Shown here: positions 30,531 through 39,928 of the stretch, in pieces
Layout: every line of letters starts with the position of its first letter
Position numbering within the stretch: position 1 is the first letter of the stretch
Source: Vibrio aphrogenes
GTDB lineage: Bacteria; Pseudomonadota; Gammaproteobacteria; Enterobacterales; Vibrionaceae
Direction of reading: 5' to 3'
Assembly: GCF_002157735.2 (NCBI RefSeq)
Contig: NZ_AP018689.1
Location: forward strand, 2,203,619-2,267,618
DNA length: 64,000 bases
Translations under genes and position numbers: made by a program
The notes under the pieces: model-generated
What the model saw: only the letters and a program-made list of their open reading frames with translations
Told to the model about the DNA's origin: nothing
Databases searched by the model: none

Positions 30531-31727
30531 ATGGACTGTATGAACATAACTAAAAAACATCTCTCATTGCTGCTAACAAGTGTTTTATTATCAGGTTGCA
30601 CTCTACCAGGCTCTCATCTTAGCTTATCCGGGAAACACATTGTTGAACCCAACTCAGAACAATCCTCTGATGAAGATATCTCTAGTCGTGTGAATGTCTA
30701 TCAATTATCGGCCAATACAGTATCAAGTTTTAAAGGCTCTCCTGTTTCGTCAAGAAGTAATCCGAACTTAGATAAACAAGTAGCTCAATACCAGTACTAC
30801 ATTGGCCCTGGTGATATCTTAAACATCACTATTTGGGATCACCCAGAGTTAACTATTCCTGCCGGTTCTTACCGTAGCTCGAGTGAATCTGGTAACTGGG
30901 TTCATGCTGATGGCAGCATTTTTTATCCTTATATTGGAACCGTTCATGTTCAAGGCAAAACCGTCACCGAAATTCGTGATGAAATAGCCAAACGTTTAGC
31001 TAAGTATATTGAAAGTCCCCAAGTTGACGTCAATGTCGCCGCGTTTCGTTCACAGAAAGCCTATATAACAGGTGAAATTAACCAACCCGGTCAACAAGCT
31101 ATTTCTAACGTACCTTTAACCATCTTAGATGCGATTAACCGTTCCGGTGGATTAAGTGCGGATGCTGATTGGCGTAACATCACGTTGACTCGTAATGGCA
31201 AAGAAGAAAGCATCTCTCTATACGCTCTCATGCAAAGAGGTGATTTAACTCAAAACCGCCTTCTTCAAAATGGGGACATCATCCATGTGCCACGTAATGA
31301 TGCACAAAAAGTGTTTGTGATGGGCGAAGTGAATGATCCCAAACTTCTTAAAATCGACCGCTCCGGTATGAGCTTAACCGAGGCCTTGAGTAATGTGGGT
31401 GGTATTAACCAGCTTGATGCAGATGCCACTGGCGTGTTTGTCATTCGTTCAATTAAAAATGATCCTGTTCAGGCTACATCGCCTAAATCAGATGATGGTG
31501 CTGGACAACAAGAACAGCCCCCGATCGCGAACATCTATCAACTTGATATCAAAGATGCGACGGCTTTAGTTATTGGTACGGAATTCCAAATGCAGCCTTA
31601 CGACATAGTGTATGTCACTGCTGCGCCGATCACTCGTTGGAACCGCGTGATCATGAAATTACTACCAACCATTACCGGGTTTAACAACTTATCTGAAGGT
31701 TTAAATTATTACACGGATTTAAAATAA
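30531..31727 (+). CDS. wza: Polysaccharide export outer-membrane lipoprotein Wza
   Basis: Octameric outer-membrane channel for capsule or exopolysaccharide. 398 aa; start at 30531 or the ATG at 30540. A lipoprotein signal ends in the lipobox LLSG-C, with Cys23. The polysaccharide-export domain (about 90-180) shows YYIGPGDILNITIWDHPELT and PYIGTVHVQGKTVTEIRDEI. Two SLBB-type segments follow (GEINQPGQQAI; VFVMGEVNDPKLL). The C-terminus ends in an amphipathic helix, the membrane-spanning part of Wza. First of wza-wzb-wzc. Confidence 0.95.
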   Translation: MDCMNITKKHLSLLLTSVLLSGCTLPGSHLSLSGKHIVEPNSEQSSDEDISSRVNVYQLSANTVSSFKGSPVSSRSNPNLDKQVAQYQYYIGPGDILNITIWDHPELTIPAGSYRSSSESGNWVHADGSIFYPYIGTVHVQGKTVTEIRDEIAKRLAKYIESPQVDVNVAAFRSQKAYITGEINQPGQQAISNVPLTILDAINRSGGLSADADWRNITLTRNGKEESISLYALMQRGDLTQNRLLQNGDIIHVPRNDAQKVFVMGEVNDPKLLKIDRSGMSLTEALSNVGGINQLDADATGVFVIRSIKNDPVQATSPKSDDGAGQQEQPPIANIYQLDIKDATALVIGTEFQMQPYDIVYVTAAPITRWNRVIMKLLPTITGFNNLSEGLNYYTDLK

Positions 31728-31813
31728 CAATGCGACAGCAAGTGATATAACAACCAAGTATGTGGTCACGCTTCATTTAATCGCACCTATTTTATACATG
31801 TAAAGGATATACC

Positions 31814-32257
31814 ATGTTTCAAAAAATACTCGTCGTGTGTCTAGAGAATATCTGCCGCTCACCAATAGGTGAGAAGTTATTACAACAACACCTACCAGAT
31901 AAGCATATTGCTTCTGCTGGCTTAGGTACCCAAAAAAGTGGCTTATTGGGTAAAGAAGCTGATCATAGTGCCAATCAAATAGCGCAAGAGCATGGATTGT
32001 CATTAGAAGGACATAAAGCACAGCAATTAACTCAGTCCTTATGCCAAAACTATGATTTAATTTTAGTTATGGAAAAAAAACACCTCGAGTCCATTTGTCA
32101 TCTCGCACCAGAAGTAAGGGGGAAAACCATGCTCTTCGGTCAATGGTTAAGTCAAAAAGAAATCCCTGATCCTTATATGAAAAGTCGAGAAGCTTTTGAA
32201 TTTGCATATCGCCAATTAGAACTTGCCTCACAAGCATGGGCTAACAAAATAAAATAA
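31814..32257 (+). CDS. wzb: Low-molecular-weight protein-tyrosine phosphatase Wzb
   Basis: Dephosphorylates the tyrosine kinase Wzc. 147 aa. The phosphatase loop C-x5-R-S at Cys9-Arg15 reads CLENICRSP (most members have GN where this has EN), and the general acid Asp119 is in IPDPY. It lies 86 bases after wza; AAAGGAT precedes the ATG. Confidence 0.95.
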   Translation: MFQKILVVCLENICRSPIGEKLLQQHLPDKHIASAGLGTQKSGLLGKEADHSANQIAQEHGLSLEGHKAQQLTQSLCQNYDLILVMEKKHLESICHLAPEVRGKTMLFGQWLSQKEIPDPYMKSREAFEFAYRQLELASQAWANKIK

Positions 32258-32326
32258 CGGGAATTGGTCAATATCAAATAAATGACCAACCACTTAATGA
32301 TTCACTTTGATGAGTAGTTAGTATAA

Positions 32327-34510
32327 ATGAGTGTTAATGACCATACACAAAAAACAGGTATAAAAAATTCACATCTACAAGAGGATGAAATTGATCTTGG
32401 CAAATTATTTGGGGCGTTATTAGATCATAAATGGTTCATCATCCTCGTTACTTTTCTATTTTCGATTATTGGTGTTAGCTATGCCTTACTCGCCACACCT
32501 ATTTATAAAACAGATGCTTTGATTCAAATTGAACAGAAAACAACAGGCATGCCAGTCTTAAGTGGTGATATGAGTGATATTTTTGAATCAAACTCTCCGG
32601 CTGCTACCGAAATCGAAATTTTAAAATCTCGCATGGTTTTAGGGGAAACGGTCGATAACCTAAATCTCACCACCACCAGCAGTGCGAATCACTTCCCGGT
32701 GATTGGAAAAGGGTTAGCAAGATTGCTCGGCGATACCCAACACATTAAAATTAGCCGCTTTGATGTACCAGAAAATGCTGATCCAAAAATGTCATATACA
32801 CTGACAATTACGGATCAAGAACATGGACTATTCAGCTTAACCAATAACCAAAATCAGTTAGTCTTAAAAGGTAAGGTTGGCGAGTTAACAAAGAGTAATG
32901 GGTTCTCTCTTTTTGTCATGGCTCTCGAAGGGCAAACAAAGGATAGCTTTACCATCGCTAAAATTAGCCGTCTTGAAGCAATTCAAAACCTACAAAATAA
33001 TTTATCTATTACAGAGCGGGGAAAGCAAACCGGCATTTTACAGCTCTCATTAATGGGTGAAAATCGTACAGACATTCAAGAGCAACTTAATGACCTTGCT
33101 CGAAATTATTTTATGCAGAATGTGGCTCGCAACTCTGTTGAAGCAGAAAGTAGCTTAGAAGTTTTAAATAAACATCTGCCGTCAATTAAAGAGCAACTCA
33201 ATGAGGCTGAAGATAAATTAAATCAATACCGCCAGACTAATGAATCTGTTGATCTGACAATGGAAGCTCAATCCACATTAAATGTGATGGTTTCCTTGGA
33301 ATCACAACTAAACGAGCTAACATTTAAAGAAAGTGACATCTCTAAGTTGTATACCAAAAATCATCCAGCTTACCAATCACTTATGTCTAAGCGTAAAACC
33401 TTATTAGAAGAAAAAGCACGCTTAAATAAACGTATTGAAAAGCTTCCAAAAACTCAACGTGAAATTTTACGCATGACACGTGATGTGGAAGTTACTCAAC
33501 AAATATATGTTCAACTGTTAAATAAAGTTCAAGAGCTGAATATCGTTAAAGCCAGTACTATTGGTAACGTTAGGATTATTGATGGTGCTCAAAGTTACCC
33601 TCAAGCGGTTAAACCTAAAAAACCATTAATTGCAGTATTAGCAACCTTATTAGGTGGCATGTTATCAGTAGCACTCGTATTACTGAAAACAGCGATGCAT
33701 CGTGGGATTGAATCGGCAGAACAAATTGAAGATATAGGTTTACCTGTTTATGCCTCAATTCCGGTCTCATCTGGACAAATTGATATTGATAAAAAGAGAG
33801 AAAAGAGAAAGCAAACTCTTACTATAGAGCAATCTTTATTATCATTATCAAATCCAGGCGATCTCTCTATTGAAGCATTGCGTAGTTTAAGAACAAGCCT
33901 ACACTTTGCCATGATGGAAGCAAAAAATAATATCCTTATGATTTCTGGCCCAAGCCCATCATTAGGGAAATCTTTTGTTTCTACGAATATGGCCAGTATT
34001 ATTGCTCAATCGAATCAAAAAACGTTGTTAATAGATTCCGATATGCGTAAAGGCCATATTCATAAAACCATAAATTGTAACTTGACCCCCGGGCTTTCGG
34101 ATTACTTGAGCGGGCAAGTTGATATTGATGATATTATTCAAACTCTTCCAATCGAGAATTTAAGCTGCATCAGCCGAGGAGCTATCCCCCCGAACCCTTC
34201 CGAGCTCCTGATGCATTCTCGATTAAAAACTCTATTGGATTGGGCTTCAGAACATTATGATTTGGTTTTAATTGATACTCCACCTGTTTTAGCTGTGACC
34301 GATGCGGCAATTATTGGTCGCCATGCGGGGACAACATTAATGGTCGGCCGTTTTGAAAAAACCACAATCAAAGAAACGGAAATCGCTTGGCAACGCTTTG
34401 AACAAAATGGTATAGAAATTAAAGGTTTTATTCTCAATGCGATAGAGAAAAAAGCCGCAGCAAACTATGGTGGTTATGGGTATTACCATTATGAATATAA
34501 AGAAGCTTAA
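32327..34510 (+). CDS. wzc: Polysaccharide co-polymerase and autophosphorylating tyrosine kinase Wzc
   Basis: Inner-membrane protein that controls assembly and export of polysaccharide through Wza. 727 aa. A Wzz-type N-terminal membrane helix is at about 35-58, a periplasmic coiled-coil region follows, and a second helix is at about 428-448. The BY-kinase domain has Walker A GPSPSLGKSF (about 541-550), Walker A' LLIDSDMRKG (about 567) and Walker B LVLIDTPPVL (about 645). The C-terminal tyrosine cluster NYGGYGYYHYEYKEA at 713-727 is the autophosphorylation tail acted on by Wzb. Third of wza-wzb-wzc. Confidence 0.97.
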   Translation: MSVNDHTQKTGIKNSHLQEDEIDLGKLFGALLDHKWFIILVTFLFSIIGVSYALLATPIYKTDALIQIEQKTTGMPVLSGDMSDIFESNSPAATEIEILKSRMVLGETVDNLNLTTTSSANHFPVIGKGLARLLGDTQHIKISRFDVPENADPKMSYTLTITDQEHGLFSLTNNQNQLVLKGKVGELTKSNGFSLFVMALEGQTKDSFTIAKISRLEAIQNLQNNLSITERGKQTGILQLSLMGENRTDIQEQLNDLARNYFMQNVARNSVEAESSLEVLNKHLPSIKEQLNEAEDKLNQYRQTNESVDLTMEAQSTLNVMVSLESQLNELTFKESDISKLYTKNHPAYQSLMSKRKTLLEEKARLNKRIEKLPKTQREILRMTRDVEVTQQIYVQLLNKVQELNIVKASTIGNVRIIDGAQSYPQAVKPKKPLIAVLATLLGGMLSVALVLLKTAMHRGIESAEQIEDIGLPVYASIPVSSGQIDIDKKREKRKQTLTIEQSLLSLSNPGDLSIEALRSLRTSLHFAMMEAKNNILMISGPSPSLGKSFVSTNMASIIAQSNQKTLLIDSDMRKGHIHKTINCNLTPGLSDYLSGQVDIDDIIQTLPIENLSCISRGAIPPNPSELLMHSRLKTLLDWASEHYDLVLIDTPPVLAVTDAAIIGRHAGTTLMVGRFEKTTIKETEIAWQRFEQNGIEIKGFILNAIEKKAAANYGGYGYYHYEYKEA

Positions 34511-34547
34511 GATCTTATCTTGAGACATGATACTAATACCAATCACC

Positions 34548-34583
34548 ATAAAAAAAGCGCGTAGACAATTGGCTCTACGCGCT
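34548..34583 (-). terminator. Terminator between wzc and the aldehyde dehydrogenase gene
   Basis: Perfect 10-bp stem AGCGCGTAGA / TCTACGCGCT with an 8-base loop. The A-run at 34550-34556 gives a U-tract only on the minus strand, so it mainly serves the aldehyde dehydrogenase gene; wzc may still use the hairpin. Confidence 0.78.
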
Positions 34584-34689
34584 ATCTAGACCTTATTGAA
34601 TATAAGGCTCTCTCTATAGGAAGGGTTGTTCAGTGATGCTTATTCCTTATATTTAACCATCACTGAATGTTCTTTTATCCCACCAGCGC

Positions 34690-36099
34690 TCATCCAACTA
34701 ACTCTGGTTCTGATGCAAAGGCCGCAACTGGTTTACGCAGATCTTCAATTGAACGTACACCATACCCGACTCGCTTAATGTTAATTAAGTTCATAGGGCT
34801 CACGTTATCCGAACTTGAGCCACCACCCAATGCCCCACAACCCAGTGTTAGCGCTGGGGTCATATTAGTTGTTGCCCCAATTGCGCCCAAGGCAGCAGGA
34901 GTGTTAACCAAGATTCGATAGACTGGTTTTTCTAACGCAAACTCTCGCACAATATCTGGACTTTGCGTATGAATCACTAAAGTATGCCCAATACCTTCGT
35001 TGGTAAGTAATTCCATGATACGTTCACAAGCACCTTGCCAATCTTCTTCAACATACAATCCTAATACTGGACACAGTTTTTCCCGTGAGTATGGGTTTTT
35101 CAATGACACAGTATCTTGAAGCGATACTAACACTGTCGTTGTTTCTGGCACTTTAAAGCCTGCTTTTTGGGCAACCGTGACCGCTGATAAGCCGACCAGT
35201 TCAGCGTTAAGCATCCCGTTAGGTCGCAATAAAATATTAGCAACTTGTTGAGACTCTAGCTCATTGAGTAAATAAGCACCTTGGCGTTCTAATTCAAAAT
35301 ACACTTGCTCTGAGATACAACGCTCAACAATAATCGACTGTTCAGAGGCGCAAATAACACCATTATCAAAGGTTTTACTGGTAATGATATCTTTAACCGC
35401 TTGTGGGATGTTTGCACTACGCTCAATAAAGGCAGGACCATTACCCGGCCCACCACTAATGGTTGGAGTTCCGGATGCATAAGCTGCTTTCACCATGGCT
35501 TCACCACCGGTTGCCAAAATCAAAGACACATCGTCACTCTTCATCAAGGCTTCTGTCGCTTGCATCGTCAACAAGGTTACGCCATCGATGATCCCAGCAG
35601 GAGCGCCTGCCTCTAATGCAGCACGCTTAACGATCTCTACCGCTTGTTGGCTACATTGTTTGGCATGTGGGTGAGGTGAGAAAATAATTGCGTTACCTGC
35701 TTTTAAGGCAATTAAGGCCTTGTAGAAAATCGTCGACGTTGGGTTCGTCGATGGAATTAATGCCGTAATAATCCCGATTGGCACACCGACTTCCATCATC
35801 TGATTAACAGGATCATCAGAAATAATACCGATTGTTTTCATGTCACGAATATATTCATGGACTTGCGTAGAAGCAAAAATATTCTTCAGGACTTTATCTT
35901 GCCAGCGTCCAAACCCTGTTTCTTTCTGTGCAACTTTGGCCAGATCTTCAGCATGCAACGCGGCCTCTGTTGCAACGTGCGCCACAATGGCATCTATTTG
36001 CTGCTGAGAAAACTTAGCATATTCTTGTTGGGCTTGTTTGGCATTATGGATTAACTCACGGGCGGCTTGGATGGATTCTAAATCTTTATCAAACATCAT
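34690..36099 (-). CDS. CoA-acylating aldehyde dehydrogenase
   Basis: 469 aa, similar to the N-terminal half of AdhE and to EutE-like enzymes that turn an aldehyde plus CoA and NAD+ into acyl-CoA. Landmarks: IGIITALIPSTNPTSTIFYK at about 108-127, SPHPHAKQ, ATGGEAMVKAAYASG, the catalytic Cys250 in SKTFDNGVICASEQS, and LINIKR-type end. It carries no fused iron alcohol dehydrogenase domain and no obvious microcompartment targeting peptide. The substrate (acetaldehyde, sulfoacetaldehyde or other) cannot be told. It is alone between wzc and a regulator pair, with AAGGAG 8 nt before its ATG, and looks like cargo in the polysaccharide region. Confidence 0.88.
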   Translation of the reverse strand: MMFDKDLESIQAARELIHNAKQAQQEYAKFSQQQIDAIVAHVATEAALHAEDLAKVAQKETGFGRWQDKVLKNIFASTQVHEYIRDMKTIGIISDDPVNQMMEVGVPIGIITALIPSTNPTSTIFYKALIALKAGNAIIFSPHPHAKQCSQQAVEIVKRAALEAGAPAGIIDGVTLLTMQATEALMKSDDVSLILATGGEAMVKAAYASGTPTISGGPGNGPAFIERSANIPQAVKDIITSKTFDNGVICASEQSIIVERCISEQVYFELERQGAYLLNELESQQVANILLRPNGMLNAELVGLSAVTVAQKAGFKVPETTTVLVSLQDTVSLKNPYSREKLCPVLGLYVEEDWQGACERIMELLTNEGIGHTLVIHTQSPDIVREFALEKPVYRILVNTPAALGAIGATTNMTPALTLGCGALGGGSSSDNVSPMNLINIKRVGYGVRSIEDLRKPVAAFASEPELVG

Positions 36100-36628
36100 A
36101 ACTGAACTCCTTCACCTGATTTCCCACTAGAAGTATGGCTAGCAAGGTAATATTTACGTTCTCTCGGTTGTGATTATTTAACGTTAATCAACTTAACATT
36201 CATCAACAACCTATCATCTCTTCACTCCTTCGCATTAGATAACGAAGCCACTGGTAAAATAAATAAAGTCCTCATCCCCCTGATAGAGCACGTTATAAGT
36301 GACTTCACTAACAACATAACGTCTCTCGCCTTAGAATGTCACATTATTACTGACAAATGAGATATTTAGGTTATTAGACCAGATTTATTGAATAACCTGG
36401 CACCAATTTACATCAAAATATTGTTTTTTATATTTAAGCGATATTTTATAAAAAACCCAGATCACAGTTTTTAAATTCATTGCCATTAAAAGCACGAATA
36501 AAAACATTGAGCATATAAAGCCTCATTCAATATAAAATTTATGAGTCACATTGACACTTACCGGTAGGTCATCAAGTGAATTACGACAGTTAAAAGAAAG
36601 AGAAAAACGAGAAAAGAGCAGACAAAAG
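36100..36628. other. Gap upstream of the aldehyde dehydrogenase gene
   Basis: 529 bp, AT-rich, non-coding as far as I can see. A hairpin AGGTTATT / AATAACCT lies at about 36370-36402, and CTTACCGGTAGG at about 36558 contains a short palindrome. It should include the promoter of the leftward dehydrogenase gene. No REP-like unit. Confidence 0.5.
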
Positions 36629-37141
36629 CTATTGAGTCAGGGAACAGATAAATAACGGTGAGTGCATCGAGCTTAAAAGCACGGTACTGGAATTAAGTTG
36701 TTTTGCTTGAATACGTAAATCGGGATAGTTACCAGCCATCTCATTCATAAAATACTCAAATAGAAAGTCCGGCGTAGCATCTAATGGGGATGAATGTGAG
36801 GACCAGTTTTTGACGTTATACTCCCATTCAACATTGGATAGTGATTTCACCTCATAGTCAAAATTGACAAAACGCTGCATATATTTCCATCCCATTTGAG
36901 AATGAGAGTACCCCTCTACCACTATCGTTCCTCGTCCATTTCTTGCAAAACCAAAATGGATATTAACATTGAGATTATCCGTTACTTTTTCCTCAAAAGT
37001 CATCACCGATTGAGCGGTACACTGCATCGGACCTTGCGTATTCAAAAACCACAGAGAAACAATATATTTCCCAACAAAGAAGAAAGGAATAAGAAGGCCT
37101 AAAAAACACCATTTCCAACTTTTAAAGTAACTCATGTTCAT
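36629..37141 (-). CDS. FidL-like membrane-anchored periplasmic protein
   Basis: 170 aa. One N-terminal membrane helix at about 11-32 (CFLGLLIPFFFVGKYIVSLW), and the remainder (MQCTAQ... to ...FICSLTQ) predicted periplasmic, with one Cys near each end (in PMQCTAQ and FICSLTQ) that could pair. Its ATG overlaps the end of the upstream ToxR-like gene by 4 bases, so translation is coupled. This gene order and topology match the FidL partner of MarT-like regulators, by analogy also ToxS or TcpH partners. Assignment rests on context, length and topology, not on a catalytic motif. Confidence 0.6.
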   Translation of the reverse strand: MNMSYFKSWKWCFLGLLIPFFFVGKYIVSLWFLNTQGPMQCTAQSVMTFEEKVTDNLNVNIHFGFARNGRGTIVVEGYSHSQMGWKYMQRFVNFDYEVKSLSNVEWEYNVKNWSSHSSPLDATPDFLFEYFMNEMAGNYPDLRIQAKQLNSSTVLLSSMHSPLFICSLTQ

Positions 37142-37992
37142 GACGACTTCCCTTTATAGTAAAAATAATTATCACAATAGACATACGAATTCTTTTCGTT
37201 GGTTGTACATTGAGCCATAAAGATCCGTCCCAATTCTTTATTGTTCAACTTATCACTGTCATAAAAAACAAAACTTAATCCAGCCAAACATTCAAGATCT
37301 AAGGTTTGACGCATAGCATCGAAGCGCTCTTGATAACTGTGCTCTAGTTTAGGGTTATTAAAGTCTTCACCGATATAGACATTACACGAAGCGACAGGAA
37401 GTCGAGTTAACTTAAAGAACTCACCCTCTTGCGTAGGAAAAAAGCGTACATTTCCGATTAATACAAACCCAAGCATAAGCACAATACAACTCAATAAAAC
37501 TAAACTTGCGATTTGCCAGGCTCGCTCTTGATGATCATTGTCGAGCTTTGAACTTTTGGCCATTGTTGGGCTAGCTGGACTTGTTGAGTCTATAGGTTGA
37601 AAAATCGAATCTGGATGGTGTTGAGGTTGTTGATGCCAAAAGAGCGGATGTAGTTGATTATCATCGATGACTTCAACATGAATGTTTTTATTGATTTCTA
37701 ATCGTCCACGAGCAACCGTAACAATAAAATCTTCTATCTGATAATGACGAAAGGTTTTCCGTAATAAACTCAAATATTGGTTAAGGTTACCATTTGATGA
37801 GATGAGTCCATTTTCATCCCATACGGCCTTTAAGATCTCATCACGAGAAATCACACCTTCACTTTGCAATAAAAAGTACAACAGAGCATTTGCCGTAATC
37901 GATAACTGTGTATCAGATAGACCATCATCATGGATGCTCAAAGTCGCATCAATCACATCGTAATATAAAAAGCCATTAATTCGATATTTCAT
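37138..37992 (-). CDS. ToxR/MarT-like membrane-bound transcriptional regulator
   Basis: 284 aa. The N-terminal OmpR-type winged helix (about 5-105) has LSITANALLYFLLQSEGVIS, RDEILKAVWDENG and LNQYLSLLRKTFRHYQI, typical of ToxR, CadC and MarT proteins. A loose linker (HHPDSIFQPIDSTSPASPT) follows. One membrane helix lies at about 160-182 (IASLVLLSCIVLMLGFVLIG), and a periplasmic sensor of about 100 residues with several cysteines comes last. No receiver domain, so it acts without a kinase. Together with the next gene it forms a two-gene sensor-regulator operon. The target may be the polysaccharide genes around it, but no evidence shows this. Confidence 0.85.
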   Translation of the reverse strand: MKYRINGFLYYDVIDATLSIHDDGLSDTQLSITANALLYFLLQSEGVISRDEILKAVWDENGLISSNGNLNQYLSLLRKTFRHYQIEDFIVTVARGRLEINKNIHVEVIDDNQLHPLFWHQQPQHHPDSIFQPIDSTSPASPTMAKSSKLDNDHQERAWQIASLVLLSCIVLMLGFVLIGNVRFFPTQEGEFFKLTRLPVASCNVYIGEDFNNPKLEHSYQERFDAMRQTLDLECLAGLSFVFYDSDKLNNKELGRIFMAQCTTNEKNSYVYCDNYFYYKGKSS

Positions 37993-38284
37993 GTAGATCT
38001 AACACCTCTTATTAGGTATTAAACCATGATGCTACCAACCCCAAAAAAACAATGACGTGATTAAGGTCATCCTACATAAAGACAACGAGTTTAAAACGGT
38101 AATTTAAGAGACTGATCACATATAAAATCAATAAGTTATCGATGACATTATCACATCATGCTCATTGGTTTAGGGTAAAACGACATTATAGCGTCAAAAA
38201 TGACGACTAAGACCACATTTTCCTCATATTCCACCCACATTTGGCCATTATGATGTCAATACTCACACCAATTAGAGGAAATTT

Positions 38285-38416
38285 ATGATGATTTTTTCAA
38301 TGCTTTTTGTTCAGTTACGTCGTTTGAATTCACACCTTGAGGAGTGCTCAACACAAGCAAAGCGTATGCGTGCAGATGATAGAAATGGGGTATATAACTC
38401 GACCAATAGCAACTAA
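38285..38416 (+). CDS. Small protein with MRADDR motif, copy 1 (43 aa)
   Basis: Encodes 43 aa, starting at ATG 38285 or 38288 behind AGAGGAA at 38274-38280. The sequence reads MMIFSMLFVQLRRLNSHLEE, then CSTQAKRMRADDR, then a Ser/Asn-rich tail. It aligns with the 45-aa product at 52689-52826: both share L-x-x-Q-L-R/Y, LN-x-H, E-x-C, AK-x-MRADDR. The shared MRADDR block is encoded with different third bases, which argues for selection on the protein. It lies alone between the ToxR-like gene and wecA. Predicted cytoplasmic, amphipathic helix, no signal peptide. Function unknown; I do not recognise it from a named family. Confidence 0.7.
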   Translation: MMIFSMLFVQLRRLNSHLEECSTQAKRMRADDRNGVYNSTNSN

Positions 38417-38541
38417 TCGATAAGAACATTAGTCATGATAAAAATGAAAGAGCAGCATAGCGAGAAAGATGTGAAATGAAGGAAAGATAGCGGAACTTAA
38501 TCTTTAAATCCCGCTAAGAAGGGAAATCAACGTGTTTAGGT
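38417..38541. other. Short gap between small protein copy 1 and wecA
   Basis: 125 bp without recognisable signal apart from purine-rich stretches. The larger gap 37993-38284 upstream of the small gene is AT-rich and repeat-free and should contain the promoters of the leftward regulator and the small gene. Confidence 0.4.
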
Positions 38542-39663
38542 TTATTCTGTTTTCGTTGTTGTCGCTTGTCTTAGTTCACGGATTTTTGCGGTGATTCTCC
38601 ATACATAAGATAACAATAATGTATAAGTAATAAAGCAACCAATAAATAAGTAGAACATAATATATTCAGGGATATTAACGATTTCACCATAGATCCCAAA
38701 AGCGGCAAATAGCATTGCAATACTACAGATCGCCACCAATGTTTGTGTAGAGTTCAAGCCAAGCCTTTGGAAGATATGATGTAAATGCTCTCTATCAGGT
38801 TTAAATGGTGAACAACCACGACGCATACGACGAATCATAATGGCGGCCATGTCTAACAAAGGTACAGCAATTAACCATAATGCAGTCACTGGGCGTAATG
38901 GTGGTTTGGTACCATTTTGGCTTGCTACGAGCAAAAACCAAATAACCGTAAAACCAATCACCATACTTCCCGCATCTCCCATAAAGACTTTACGCTTCCG
39001 ACCAAAGGCTCCGAGATTTAATAAAATGTATGGCAAAATAATAACAATGAGAACCAAGCAGAGATAAGACAGGTTATATTGACCATCATAAAGTAGCATA
39101 AAACCTAGCCCACCAAAGGTGACCATCGATAAGCCACCTAAAAGACCATCAATACCATCAACCATATTGAATGCATTGATAGCGCCAATCACAGCAAATA
39201 CCGTCACGACATACCCTAAATAGCCAAGATCTACGCTCCCATAACCAAACACATTACCTAGTGCATGAAGCTGTAAATTGGCCATGGCCATCATTGAAAC
39301 TGACAAAAGAGCTTGTATGGCAAAACGTAATTTAAAACTGAGATCATACTTGTCATCTAATGCCCCAACCACAACCAAGGTAAGGATAGAAATCGCATAC
39401 AAATTAACCTCATAGAGCAAATGGTCATTGTTAAAGAGGAAGTATAAAAAAGTAAAAGATATCGCTATCCCCCCAACTAAAGGTACTGCACCTTTGTGTA
39501 ACTTACGTTCGTTTGGCTTATCGACTAAACCTACTTTTTTTGCCCATTTTCGTAGAAGGAAAAGAACCGCAAAAGACACAAAGAAAATAAAAAAGAGAGC
39601 AATGAACGAGTACAAACTAGCCTCAATACAAGTGGATACAGTATCACAACACCTTAAAAACAT
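38542..39663 (-). CDS. wecA: Undecaprenyl-phosphate GlcNAc-1-phosphate transferase
   Basis: Starts polysaccharide repeat-unit synthesis by moving GlcNAc-1-P from UDP-GlcNAc to undecaprenyl phosphate at the inner membrane. 373 aa, about 11 membrane helices. Landmarks: KKVGLVDKPNERKLHKGAVP, LVVVGALDDKYDLS with the catalytic Asp pair, INAFNMVDGIDGLLGGLSMV (split), RKRKVFMGDAGS and the cytosolic PDREHLHHIFQRLG, all near E. coli WecA. The ATG at 39663 adds about 17 residues before the first helix; a later start is possible. It may initiate the repeat unit built by the operon at 44-52 kb. Confidence 0.95.
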   Translation of the reverse strand: MFLRCCDTVSTCIEASLYSFIALFFIFFVSFAVLFLLRKWAKKVGLVDKPNERKLHKGAVPLVGGIAISFTFLYFLFNNDHLLYEVNLYAISILTLVVVGALDDKYDLSFKLRFAIQALLSVSMMAMANLQLHALGNVFGYGSVDLGYLGYVVTVFAVIGAINAFNMVDGIDGLLGGLSMVTFGGLGFMLLYDGQYNLSYLCLVLIVIILPYILLNLGAFGRKRKVFMGDAGSMVIGFTVIWFLLVASQNGTKPPLRPVTALWLIAVPLLDMAAIMIRRMRRGCSPFKPDREHLHHIFQRLGLNSTQTLVAICSIAMLFAAFGIYGEIVNIPEYIMFYLFIGCFITYTLLLSYVWRITAKIRELRQATTTKTE

Positions 39664-39928
39664 TCGTTTATCTTATCGATACCCGGAACGAATCTAAGCC
39701 TTAAAAAAGCGGTTTTTAATGTAAAGATATTGAGCCTACGTGTCAATGTATACTCTCTTTAATCCCCTAATATTACCACCATTATCACTGGAACATTTAT
39801 CGATTAACTTGAAGTTTCATAATGAAAACACACCTATAAATTAAGATTAAAAAGAAGTAAAATCCTGAAATAACTAAGTGATATATACCTTTACAAGCAT
39901 ATCAAAGAAAAGAGCAATTTTACGAAAT

